Translations under genes and position numbers: made by a program
The notes under the pieces: generated by a model
Databases searched by the model: none
What the model saw: the letters and a program-made list of their open reading frames with translations, nothing else
Told to the model about the DNA's origin: nothing
Source of the DNA: a bacterium SCSIO 12741
GTDB lineage: Bacteria; Bacteroidota; Bacteroidia; Flavobacteriales_G; Salibacteraceae
Reading direction: 5' to 3'
Length of the DNA stretch: 64,000 nucleotides
NCBI GenBank assembly: GCA_024398055.1
Contig: CP073749.1
Location: forward strand, 1 to 64,000
Shown: positions 9,399 to 16,976 of the stretch, one piece after another
How the letters are laid out: each line of letters starts with the position of its first letter
Numbering within the stretch: position 1 is the stretch's first letter

Positions 9399-11129
9399 TT
9401 ATAGGTTACTCAGAATTTCTTCCAGATCATCCTCAGGAGACAATCCCAATTTTTTCTTCAATCGAAATCTGGCCTTTCTGGCCGATTCGGAACTGATGTT
9501 ACGAATACGAGCAATTTCCTTATTCGATAGCCGCAGGCGTATTAAGGTGCACAATTCCAATTCCGTGCTACTTAGTCCTGGATAGTTGTCTTTGATTTGC
9601 TGGACGAATTCGTTACCTACTTCCTCCACCTTTTCCTGCAACAGATTTTGCTTTTCATCCAACACCAATTCGCTCTCCATTTCCTCAATGAGCTGCTTGA
9701 TGTTAACTACTATCTCTTCCACCGTAAGGGTCTTCAGTGATTTGTTAATCTCCACCAGCTTTCGAGCCCATTTTCGTTGCCTACCTATACTCATGGCCAT
9801 ATCCGAAAGATCGCGCTGTTTAAAGCGCAATTGATCGATGGCATATTGTTTTTCGAGTTCCTCCTCGCGTAACTTGGATTCCAAGAGTTGGTTTTGAACG
9901 GCAACCAATTCCGCCTGTTTACGCTGAAACTGTTCCCGTCGACGGTAAAACAGGTATCCAATGATTCCACCAGAACAACCTAAAACCACCAGCAGCACAA
10001 TGAGCAGGTTCTTCTTCTGCGATCTTTCTCGAGAAAGCGCCAACTGTTCATCCTTTAGCTGAGCCGCAATTTGTTGTTCCTTCAAAATACGGTTGTGTTC
10101 AAACTCAGCTAAGGTTTTTCGGGCATCATTTAATTTTTGCTCCTTCATGGAGGCTATGGTTTCGTCCCATACCCGTACTCGCTCCGCCCAAATAAAAGCT
10201 TGAGCCATTTTTCCTGTACCGTAGTAATAATCCTTCCAGGAGTCCATCAGGCTTCGGGTAAACTCCTCCGATCGTCCACCATTAAACTCTTCCAATGCCC
10301 CATCCAATTTCAAGAGAATCGGTTTTGCTTCGGCATACCGCTGGCTCTCATTCAAAATTTTTGCACGTAGTAACTCGGTTTGCAAGTAACGATCAAGGTT
10401 TCTCCATTCAGGCATTTCTGAATATTCCAGCCTCCTCAAAATATCCTCGCATATAGCTAAAGCTTCGTCGTAATTGTGAATTTGCAAAAAAGCCGTAGCT
10501 CGGTTATCCTGAATACTGAAGAGCAAATCGATGTCATTCAGGGAATCATGGTAGAGATCAAGGGCATGATCATAATAGGTAAGGGCAGAATCATAAAGTT
10601 CCATGCGTTCAAAACAGATCCCGACGTTGTTGAGCGCTCCTGAAACCAAGCGAGTATTATGAATTTGTTGGGCAGCTGGAATGGCCATTTTAAAATAGAC
10701 GAGGGCCGAATCGAACTGACCTTCCGTAGAATAGACGGCCCCCAAGAAAGCGAAGGGAGGAATTTTGTTTCTCCTCTTCAGCTCCTCACTTCCCATACTG
10801 GTTTTGATCGCCAATCGACCTTGCTTGATAGCTTCATCAACAATGCTCAGTGACTTCAATGTGTAAGCCAAACGCTCGTGAACAATGTATTCCTTATCCG
10901 CAAAGTCCTTTTTCAAGGCTGGATCGTTGAGCATTTCATAATAGATCTTGATAGCCTCGTGTTCCTGACGGTGATTCCTGAAATACTCGGCCTTCGATAT
11001 TTTGGAATTAAAAGCCTCCTCCAAAAAACCAATTTCTTTCGGTTCTTGTCCAAGCAATACCGTTCCTTTTAAGAACCAAAATCCAAGAAATACATATACC
11101 GCATAAATAAGCGGACTCCTTCGCACCAT
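9399..11129 (-). CDS. Membrane-anchored TPR sensor with C-terminal LuxR-type HTH
   Basis: A 576-residue regulator of a type frequent in Bacteroidota. A signal or anchor segment (about 8-27) leads into an extracytoplasmic TPR region (about 30-330; FLGAVYSTEGQFDSALVYFK, NNVGICFERMELYDSALTYYDHAL). A single transmembrane helix follows near residue 375 (LLIVLLVVLGCSGGIIGYLFY), then a coiled coil. The last 65 residues form a HTH (LSSTELELCTLIRLRLSNKE, IARIRNISSESARKARFRLKKKLG). TPR ligand sensing outside would be passed directly to DNA binding inside. A TATATTTG -7-like box on the minus strand (11142-11135) ends only a few bases before the ATG. The target genes and ligand are unknown. Confidence 0.88.
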   Translation of the reverse strand: MVRRSPLIYAVYVFLGFWFLKGTVLLGQEPKEIGFLEEAFNSKISKAEYFRNHRQEHEAIKIYYEMLNDPALKKDFADKEYIVHERLAYTLKSLSIVDEAIKQGRLAIKTSMGSEELKRRNKIPPFAFLGAVYSTEGQFDSALVYFKMAIPAAQQIHNTRLVSGALNNVGICFERMELYDSALTYYDHALDLYHDSLNDIDLLFSIQDNRATAFLQIHNYDEALAICEDILRRLEYSEMPEWRNLDRYLQTELLRAKILNESQRYAEAKPILLKLDGALEEFNGGRSEEFTRSLMDSWKDYYYGTGKMAQAFIWAERVRVWDETIASMKEQKLNDARKTLAEFEHNRILKEQQIAAQLKDEQLALSRERSQKKNLLIVLLVVLGCSGGIIGYLFYRRREQFQRKQAELVAVQNQLLESKLREEELEKQYAIDQLRFKQRDLSDMAMSIGRQRKWARKLVEINKSLKTLTVEEIVVNIKQLIEEMESELVLDEKQNLLQEKVEEVGNEFVQQIKDNYPGLSSTELELCTLIRLRLSNKEIARIRNISSESARKARFRLKKKLGLSPEDDLEEILSNL

Positions 11130-11678
11130 GGCTTCAAATATAAAAGCTTCAATCTACCCCACTCCAACTTGACTTTGATGAGTTCTTATGTACCTCCTCT
11201 GAATAAGGCACTCAAATTCGAGCCAATTAGAGTCCCATGTACAGCTAAACAGCCCCTCAAAGTCATCTTTTCAACCTTCATTTTTCATTCCGAAGTCAAG
11301 AATTCCAATTAAATCGAGAAAAAACATCTTTAAAAAGGCTCGAAATAACCACCCAGATTTGAAAGAAAGGATTTGAAAAAATTTGAAAATCGATGTATCT
11401 ACGCCTATTAAATACACCTGTATATAATTCAAGGTGTTCGGAATTTTTTATGCTATGCAAGCATAACGAAATCCCTATTCGCGCATACAAAACCACCCCG
11501 TTTATCAACGTTTTCATGTTGATTAGTCCACGCTTTAAGAGCTGCTTGTCCACGCATTGTCCACACTAAAAAAGCCAGTATTTGCGGGAACTACCGTTCA
11601 TTTGTCTCGGATTCAGCAATGAGAAAAACTGCTGACCATTTTTGAACTCAGTTAATAGAAACACGAAAAAAACAAGTT
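11130..11678. other. Long noncoding region, candidate replication origin (oriC-like)
   Basis: About 550 bases without a convincing gene, lying between genes transcribed away from it. An AT-rich stretch (about 11290-11460) holds three exact ATTTGAAA copies at 11357, 11371 and 11381. Three DnaA-box-like sites follow: TTAGTCCAC (11523), TTGTCCACG (11546) and TTGTCCACA (11557), the last two exactly 11 bp apart on the same face of the helix. A further TTTTCCACA lies at 11926. Each differs from the classical TTATCCACA by at least one base, so the call is tentative. A weak 85-codon minus-strand open frame (11296-11553) has no recognisable protein features. Confidence 0.4.
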
Positions 11679-11837
11679 ATGCTCGCTCCATTAATTCTCC
11701 TTGTTGCTTTTGGAACGCTTTTCATCTTCGTTATCGGTTGTAACTGCATCGGATCATTTAAAAAGAATGTCCGCAAACAACAATCACTTCAGGCTCGGAG
11801 ATTGAACAACAATTCCATTGAAGTAACCAAGGGATAG
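11679..11837 (+). CDS. Small single-pass membrane peptide (52 aa), hypothetical
   Basis: An open frame of 52 codons starting at ATG 11679. It begins with a strongly hydrophobic helix (MLAPLILLVAFGTLFIFVIG, then CNCIG) followed by a basic cytoplasmic-like tail (FKKNVRKQQSLQARR). The shape is that of a small membrane protein or a type I toxin-like peptide, but there is no homology I recognise. No clear ribosome-binding site is seen, as is common in this phylum. It sits between the candidate origin and the tandem structured elements. It could be a chance frame. Confidence 0.4.
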   Translation: MLAPLILLVAFGTLFIFVIGCNCIGSFKKNVRKQQSLQARRLNNNSIEVTKG

Positions 11838-11901
11838 GTCACGAACAAATTGTCATCATCCAACTCTAACGTTCTTTCATTCTAAACCACAACCTCATTT
11901 C

Positions 11902-12022
11902 GGAAAAAGATACCAGCCTAGATCTTTTTCCACACGAGCTCTCTGTTAGTAAGCCCGCAAGAGGATCCCGATCGGACTCTCTCCTACTTCGCACACCGGT
12001 CAGTCCTCTTGCACCAAGGCTT
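11902..12022 (+). ncRNA. Structured element, copy 1 of a tandem pair
   Basis: A perfect 10-bp hairpin with a 10-base loop (11902-11911 with 11922-11931) is followed at once by a core. In the core AAGCC (11951-11955) pairs with GGCTT (12018-12022), GCAAGAGGA (11957-11965) with TCCTCTTGC (12004-12012), and GATCGG (11970-11975) with CCGGTC (11996-12001, one U-G pair). The 20-base apical loop is identical to that of copy 2. Shared architecture and a pairing-preserving change argue for a functional RNA fold. The family is unknown to me. Confidence 0.6.
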
Positions 12023-12033
12023 ACTCAAAAGCT

Positions 12034-12063
12034 TGGTTGCTTTATTTACATTTGAAGCAACCA
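12034..12063 (+). ncRNA. Spacer hairpin between the two structured elements
   Basis: TGGTTGCTT (12034-12042) is the exact reverse complement of AAGCAACCA (12055-12063), with a 12-base AT-rich loop. No T run follows, so it is not a standard terminator. It occupies most of the 50-base spacer between the two copies. Confidence 0.5.
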
Positions 12064-12072
12064 GAGAAAACG

Positions 12073-12189
12073 GATAGGGTCTATGATGTCCCTGTCACAT
12101 GATCTCTCTGTTAGTAAGCCTGCAAGAGGACACCTCGATCGGACTCTCTCCTACTTCGCACACCGATCCGTCCTCTTGCCACAAGGCTT
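12073..12189 (+). ncRNA. Structured element, copy 2 of a tandem pair, upstream of serC
   Basis: GATAGGG (12073-12079) pairs with CCCTGTC (12090-12096, including one U-G pair) around a 10-base loop, followed by the same core as copy 1. AAGCCT (12116-12121) pairs with AGGCTT (12184-12189), GCAAGAGGA (12122-12130) with TCCTCTTGC (12171-12179), and GATCGG (12137-12142) with CCGATC (12163-12168). The first hairpin has different bases from copy 1 but the same place and loop size. A pyrimidine/T-rich tract (TTCTTTCCCTTTTT) follows, so the 3' stem might also act as a terminator. It ends 157 bases before serC. Confidence 0.6.
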
Positions 12190-12345
12190 CTTTCCCTTTT
12201 TATTTCATTTTATTCCCGATTTCAATTCAATTTCCATTTCCTTAGTAATTAGATGCACTTTTATTAACACCTATAAGTGACATCCCTCACCTGATTCCTC
12301 GATTTTTTTTATCAATTTCGCGGCATTAACATTCCAATTAATTCC

Positions 12346-13425
12346 ATGGATATGAGCAAAGTCCACAATTTTAGCGCAGGCCCGTGCATCCTTCCACAGG
12401 ATGTTTTTCAAGAAGCCTCAAAAGCCATTCTCAATTTTGATGAATTAAACCTTTCACTAATCGAAATTTCGCACCGTAGCAAAAACTTTGTAGCGGTTAT
12501 GGAAGAGGCTCAGTCTCTGGTAAAAGAAGTGTTAGGTGTACCAGAAGGTTACAGCGTTCTATTCTTACAAGGAGGAGCCAGTTTAGGTTTCCTGATCGCA
12601 GCCTACAACATGATGAAAGAAGGTGGCAAGGCTGCCTACCTGGACACTGGTGCCTGGGCCGCAAAAGCCGTTAAGGAAGCTGCATTTTTGGGTGAAGTAG
12701 ACGTTATCGGATCCAGCAAGGATCGTAACTACTGCTACATTCCAAAAGGATACACCATTCCAAGTGATGCGGACTATTTCCATTACACATCAAACAACAC
12801 CATTTTCGGTACCCAGGTAAAATCGGTACCTCAATCTGATGTGCCTTTGGTTTGCGATATGTCATCTGATATTTTCTCCCGCAAGATCAACGTAGCTGAC
12901 TACGACTTGATTTATGCCGGTGCGCAAAAGAACTTAGGTCCTGCCGGAGCTACATTATACATTGTAAAAAATGAAGTATTTGGCAGAAACGGACGTAGTA
13001 TTCCTACCTACCTGAATTTGGAAACTCATGCCAAAAAAGATTCCATGTTCAACACACCGCCTGTATTCCCAGTATACGTATCCATGCTTACGCTAAGATG
13101 GCTAAAGGCCAACGGCGGATTGGACTGGATCGAGGCTCGCAACAACCGCAAAGCTGATTTAATTTACGGCGAAATTGACCGTAACCCCTTATTTAAAGGA
13201 ACAGCTGAATTAGAAGATCGCTCTCCGATGAACGCTACCTTCGTATTGAACGACGAAAGCCTGACCGATTCCTTTAATACACTGTGGAATGGTGCCGGAA
13301 TCAGCGGAATCAAAGGACACCGATCTGTAGGTGGATACCGTGCATCCATGTACAATGCGATGGACGAAGCCAGTGTGCAGACCTTGGTTGACTGCATGAA
13401 AGAATTGGAAAGAACAGCTGGTTAA
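12346..13425 (+). CDS. serC: Phosphoserine aminotransferase SerC
   Basis: SerC converts 3-phosphohydroxypyruvate and glutamate to O-phosphoserine in serine synthesis (and acts in PLP synthesis in some bacteria). The 359-residue protein opens with the family motif NFSAGPCILP, shows SHRSKNF (about 42-48) and LFLQGGAS (72-79). The PLP-binding lysine is K195 in YAGAQKNLGPAG. Start codons at 12346 and 12352 are both possible (MDMSKVHNF). It lies 26 bases before serA, in one operon. Upstream are the tandem structured elements and a possible promoter (TCAATTTCGCGGC near 12312). The expected third step, a phosphoserine phosphatase, is not seen here. Confidence 0.96.
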   Translation: MDMSKVHNFSAGPCILPQDVFQEASKAILNFDELNLSLIEISHRSKNFVAVMEEAQSLVKEVLGVPEGYSVLFLQGGASLGFLIAAYNMMKEGGKAAYLDTGAWAAKAVKEAAFLGEVDVIGSSKDRNYCYIPKGYTIPSDADYFHYTSNNTIFGTQVKSVPQSDVPLVCDMSSDIFSRKINVADYDLIYAGAQKNLGPAGATLYIVKNEVFGRNGRSIPTYLNLETHAKKDSMFNTPPVFPVYVSMLTLRWLKANGGLDWIEARNNRKADLIYGEIDRNPLFKGTAELEDRSPMNATFVLNDESLTDSFNTLWNGAGISGIKGHRSVGGYRASMYNAMDEASVQTLVDCMKELERTAG

Positions 13426-13451
13426 TTCCCTAAACGAAAAACAACATTATC

Positions 13452-14402
13452 ATGAAAATACTCGCAAATGACGGTATAGCGCCATCTGGAATTGTTCTTC
13501 TGGAACAAGCAGGCCATACCGTGGTTACTGAAAAAGTAGAACAAGATGCTTTGGTTGACGCCATTAACAACGAATCGTATGACGTTGTACTTGTTCGTTC
13601 AGCAACTAAAATTCGCCAAAACATTATCGATTCTTGCCCTGGTCTCAAAATGATCGGTCGCGGTGGCGTTGGTATGGACAATATTGATGTGGATTATGCC
13701 CGTTCAAAGGGGCTTAAGGTATTCAATACCCCATCTGCCTCCTCTCAGTCTGTAGCGGAATTGGTAATTGCCCACTTGTTCAGTTTGGTGAGAATGACCT
13801 TTGACTCCAACCGTCAAATGCCTGAAAAAGGCGGAGCTGAATTCAAAACTCTGAAGAAGAAATACGGAAAGGGCGTTGAACTTCGCGGCAAAACTCTAGG
13901 TATTGTTGGATTTGGTCGTATTGGACAAAATGTAGCTCGCTACGCTTTAGGTCTTGGAATGAAAGTGGTTGCCCACGATCCATTTATGGATGTAACTCGT
14001 ATTGATGTTGACGTAGCTGATCAAACGGTTGCCGTTGAGATCGCCAATTCCTCTATGGAAGAAGTCATTCGTCAATCTGACTTCGTTACCCTTCATGTAC
14101 CTAAGCAGCAAGGCGGAAAAGCCGTTATAGGAAGCGATGAGTTAAACAGCATGAAAGATGGCGTTTACCTGATCAATGCGGCCCGCGGTGGTGTGATCGA
14201 TGAAGATGCTTTGATCACAGCCCTGGACAGCGGAAAAGTGGCTTCTGCAGCGCTTGACGTGTTTGAAAACGAACCTACTCCAAGTGAAGCCTTGATGGCT
14301 CACCCGAAAATTGCCCTTACGCCTCACGTTGGAGCAGCCACTTTGGAAGCTCAATCCAGAATTGGTGAGGAATTGGCAAATTTTATCATTAGCAACAGTT
14401 AA
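13452..14402 (+). CDS. serA: D-3-phosphoglycerate dehydrogenase SerA (short form)
   Basis: This enzyme oxidises 3-phosphoglycerate to 3-phosphohydroxypyruvate with NAD+, the first committed step of serine synthesis. The 316-residue sequence contains the Rossmann motif GIVGFGRIGQNVA (about 150-162). It also has the 2-hydroxyacid dehydrogenase signatures INAARGGVIDEDAL with the catalytic arginine and PHVGAAT with the catalytic histidine. No ACT regulatory domain is present, so it lacks the usual serine feedback module of long SerA forms. It is the second gene of serC-serA and is closed by a strong terminator 30 bases downstream. Confidence 0.95.
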   Translation: MKILANDGIAPSGIVLLEQAGHTVVTEKVEQDALVDAINNESYDVVLVRSATKIRQNIIDSCPGLKMIGRGGVGMDNIDVDYARSKGLKVFNTPSASSQSVAELVIAHLFSLVRMTFDSNRQMPEKGGAEFKTLKKKYGKGVELRGKTLGIVGFGRIGQNVARYALGLGMKVVAHDPFMDVTRIDVDVADQTVAVEIANSSMEEVIRQSDFVTLHVPKQQGGKAVIGSDELNSMKDGVYLINAARGGVIDEDALITALDSGKVASAALDVFENEPTPSEALMAHPKIALTPHVGAATLEAQSRIGEELANFIISNS

Positions 14403-14431
14403 AACAGGACTTCGGTCCACGTATATTTGCA

Positions 14432-14466
14432 GCGCGATACCCCACCGGTATCGCGCTTCTTTTTCT
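14432..14466 (+). terminator. Terminator after serA
   Basis: A perfect 10-bp stem, GCGCGATACC with GGTATCGCGC, around a CCACC loop, followed by TTCTTTTTC. It ends just before the ATG of the DUF1015 gene at 14471, so that gene is either read through or starts from a promoter overlapping the hairpin. Confidence 0.9.
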
Positions 14467-14470
14467 ATAC

Positions 14471-15718
14471 ATGGCAAAGATTACTCCCTTTAAGGCGTTT
14501 CGTCCACCTCGCAACATGGTTCACCTGGTGGCCTCTCGTTCGTACGTGTCCTATTCCCGATCAGGGTTAGCTCACAAACTCAATACGAACCCGTATTCGT
14601 TCATCCACATTATTAATCCAGAGTTTGGTATTAAAAGAAAAACCAAACCCAATTCGAATCAACGATTCGAAAATGTGGCCAAGAAGGTGCAGGAGTTTAT
14701 CGATAAAGGATTTTTCATTCGGGATAATAAAGACACCTTCTACCTCTACAGACAATCTTTTCATGAGCACCAGTTCTGTGGAATTATCGCAGGAACTTCG
14801 ATCGATGACTACCAAAATGGCGTCATCAAAAAGCATGAGCACACGCTGCTCAAAAGGGAAACCGTCTTTAAAACCTACTTAGAAACTACTGACATCAACG
14901 CGGAACCCGTTTTGATGACTCACCCGGATAGTGCCAACCTGGAAGCCATTTTTGAACGTTGCATGAAAGAGAGGCCGGAATACGAATTCCTCTCTTCCAA
15001 CGGAGCTAACCATGAGCTCTGGCTGATTCAGAACCCAGAAGACATTCAAACCATTCAAGCCGAGTACAACTCATTCGACTCCCTATACATTGCCGATGGG
15101 CACCACAGATGTGCCTCTTCCAATCTATTGGGGCAACAGAAGCGGCAAGAAAACCCAGACTACACAGGGCAAGAGAAATACAATTACCTCATGTCCTATA
15201 TCATTCCGGAAAGTCAACTCTGGATCATGGAGTTTAACCGAATGGTGGAAGATTTGAATGGCCTTTCCCGAGACGAATTCCTCGATCAAGTAAGAGACTA
15301 TTTTGAAGTAAGTGAATACAAGGGCAAGAAGTTTAAACCAAAAGGCTACAACCAAATTGGCATGTATCTGGAAGGACAATGGTATGCTCTTGATGCCAAG
15401 ATTGGAACCTTTGATGTAAACCATCCGGTGGAAAAACTGGATGTATCCATTCTATCCAACAACCTGTTGGATCCCATTTTAGGTATTTCTGACTTAAGAA
15501 CAGACAAACGGGTACACTTCGTTGCTGGAGATGAACCATTGGTCAACATGACCCGGCAGGTGGATAGTGGTAAAATGAAGGTGGCATTTTGCCTTCATCC
15601 CATTACCCTAAAGCAACTGAAAGAAGTAGCCGATAACCACCAATATATGCCTCCCAAAAGCACCTATATTGAGCCCAAAATCAGAAGTGGCCTTACTTTG
15701 TACCGAATTAGCGAATAG
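14471..15718 (+). CDS. DUF1015 family protein
   Basis: A 415-residue cytoplasmic protein of the DUF1015 family, commonly next to serA/serC in Bacteroidota. Visible landmarks are the N-terminal FKAFRPPRNMVHLVASRSYV, the KHEHTLLKRE segment (121-130) and YIADGHHRCAS with DGHHR at 209-213. The DGHHR motif resembles the active site of SerK/SbnI-type ParB/Srx-fold serine kinases, a similarity I note by eye only. Its stop abuts the next gene's ATG with no gap, so it is cotranscribed with the YggS-type gene. A role in serine metabolism is inferred from position; the true reaction is unknown to me. Confidence 0.88.
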   Translation: MAKITPFKAFRPPRNMVHLVASRSYVSYSRSGLAHKLNTNPYSFIHIINPEFGIKRKTKPNSNQRFENVAKKVQEFIDKGFFIRDNKDTFYLYRQSFHEHQFCGIIAGTSIDDYQNGVIKKHEHTLLKRETVFKTYLETTDINAEPVLMTHPDSANLEAIFERCMKERPEYEFLSSNGANHELWLIQNPEDIQTIQAEYNSFDSLYIADGHHRCASSNLLGQQKRQENPDYTGQEKYNYLMSYIIPESQLWIMEFNRMVEDLNGLSRDEFLDQVRDYFEVSEYKGKKFKPKGYNQIGMYLEGQWYALDAKIGTFDVNHPVEKLDVSILSNNLLDPILGISDLRTDKRVHFVAGDEPLVNMTRQVDSGKMKVAFCLHPITLKQLKEVADNHQYMPPKSTYIEPKIRSGLTLYRISE

Positions 15719-16384
15719 ATGACATCCCTTTCCGATAACCTGAATAAGGTCCATGAGACTTTGCCTGAAGATGTAACCTTGGTGGCCGTTTCTAAAACCA
15801 AACCCCATGAAATGGTTCAGGAAGCCTATGATGCCGGACAGCGGGTATTTGGTGAAAATAAGGTGCAAGAATTGGTCGGTAAATACGAAGCTTTACCCAA
15901 GGATATTGAATGGCACCTCATCGGGCATTTGCAAACAAATAAAGTAAAGTACATAGTACCCTTTGTCTCACTGATTCATGCTGTGGACAGCGAGAAGCTA
16001 TTGGTAGAAATACAAAAAAGAGCTCAAAAAATTGATCGGGTTCAACCGGTATTAATTCAGCTCTATATTGCCCAGGAAGAATCCAAATTTGGCCTTAGTC
16101 AGGAAGAAGCCTTGGCCTTGCTCGATCGATATGATCAAGAAGACTTTAGCCATGTTTCCATTGAAGGAATGATGGGAATGGCGAGCAACTCTTCTAACCA
16201 GCAATTGGTAGCATCTGAGTTTGGACAACTTAACCAGTTTTTTAAGGAACAACAGGCATTGCGCCCCTATTTAAAAACCTTGTCTATGGGAATGAGTGGA
16301 GATTATACCCTTGCTGTAGAACAAGGAAGTAACATGGTTCGAATCGGAAGTACGATCTTTGGAGCCCGAAATTATACGAAATGA
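15719..16384 (+). CDS. YggS/PROSC family pyridoxal-phosphate homeostasis protein
   Basis: A 221-residue single-domain PLP-binding TIM barrel. The PLP lysine is in LVAVSKTKPHEMV (about residue 26), followed by VFGENKVQEL and the family motif WHLIGHLQTNKVKYI. The C-terminal LSMGMSGDYTLAVEQGSNMVRIGSTIFG contains the phosphate-binding serine and arginine. The family buffers free PLP and influences amino-acid metabolism; no catalytic turnover is established. It starts directly at the stop of the DUF1015 gene and overlaps the next gene by four bases (ATGA). With PLP-dependent SerC upstream, the cluster centres on serine and PLP. Confidence 0.94.
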   Translation: MTSLSDNLNKVHETLPEDVTLVAVSKTKPHEMVQEAYDAGQRVFGENKVQELVGKYEALPKDIEWHLIGHLQTNKVKYIVPFVSLIHAVDSEKLLVEIQKRAQKIDRVQPVLIQLYIAQEESKFGLSQEEALALLDRYDQEDFSHVSIEGMMGMASNSSNQQLVASEFGQLNQFFKEQQALRPYLKTLSMGMSGDYTLAVEQGSNMVRIGSTIFGARNYTK

Positions 16385-16923
16385 AAGTGGTGAAGGACAA
16401 TAAAGAAACCGCCAAAAAAGCAGCAGAAGTAACAAAAGGATTGCAGTCTGGCGATAAGAAGTTAGCCCTCAAGGCGGTAAAAAAGGCCCGTAAAGACGGT
16501 ACTGCTGAGCACATTTCCATGATGATCGAATTGATGGTCAACAACAACGATGATGAACTGAACGGCGAAATCATCAAGTTGCTCAATGACCTGAAAATGC
16601 AGGAAGCTGCTGAACCTATTATCGAAGCCTTGAAAGAGGAAGCCAATAAGGACGTGCACATCTTCTTGTGGCAAGCCTTGTGGCAATCCAGATTAGATGC
16701 CTCACCATACTTGTCTGACTTGGTGAATTTGGCCTTAAAGTCTGATTACCTGATTCTGTTAGAGTGTTTAACGATTATCGAAAATCTACAAAATGCTCCT
16801 GAAGACGAAGTGGTGGTTCAACTAAACACCACGCTAAAAGACGCCGTACTGGAGAATCACGAACACCGGGAATTGATTTTAAGCATGATCGAGGTGCTTA
16901 ATGATTTGATGCTGGATAAATAA
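16381..16923 (+). CDS. Small helical-repeat protein, unknown function
   Basis: A 180-residue, all-helical, acidic protein without signal peptide or membrane segment. Repeated helix pairs such as EHISMMIELMVNNNDDELNGEIIKLLNDL and DVHIFLWQALWQSRLDASPYLSDLVNLAL look like HEAT-type repeats. A lysine-rich N-terminus (MKVVKDNKETAKKAAEVTKG) precedes them. It overlaps the YggS-type gene by four bases and is the last gene of that operon. Such proteins usually bind partners; which one cannot be said. Confidence 0.8.
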   Translation: MKVVKDNKETAKKAAEVTKGLQSGDKKLALKAVKKARKDGTAEHISMMIELMVNNNDDELNGEIIKLLNDLKMQEAAEPIIEALKEEANKDVHIFLWQALWQSRLDASPYLSDLVNLALKSDYLILLECLTIIENLQNAPEDEVVVQLNTTLKDAVLENHEHRELILSMIEVLNDLMLDK

Positions 16924-16926
16924 AAA

Positions 16927-16951
16927 GCCGGATCTCCTGAGAAACCCGGCT
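16927..16951. terminator. Weak bidirectional hairpin between convergent genes
   Basis: AGCCGG and CCGGCT form a six-base-pair stem over a 13-base loop between two convergent stop codons. There is no T run on the plus strand; on the minus strand it is followed by TTTTTATTTATCC, so it works better for the minus gene. Confidence 0.5.
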
Positions 16952-16976
16952 CTTCATCATCAAACTAAACTACTAA

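Noticed and set aside
11296-11553. 85-codon minus-strand frame in the long gap
   Set aside because: No signal, motif or good start; it lies across the AT-rich iterons and DnaA-box-like sites, so chance is more likely.
11902-12189. Glycine riboswitch, which is often tandem
   Set aside because: The tandem layout is alike, but I do not find the glycine aptamer's conserved GGAGA/CUCU core in the right places.
12083-12280. 65-codon frame over copy 2 of the structured element
   Set aside because: The conserved bases follow stem pairing, and the copy 1 equivalent does not keep the frame.
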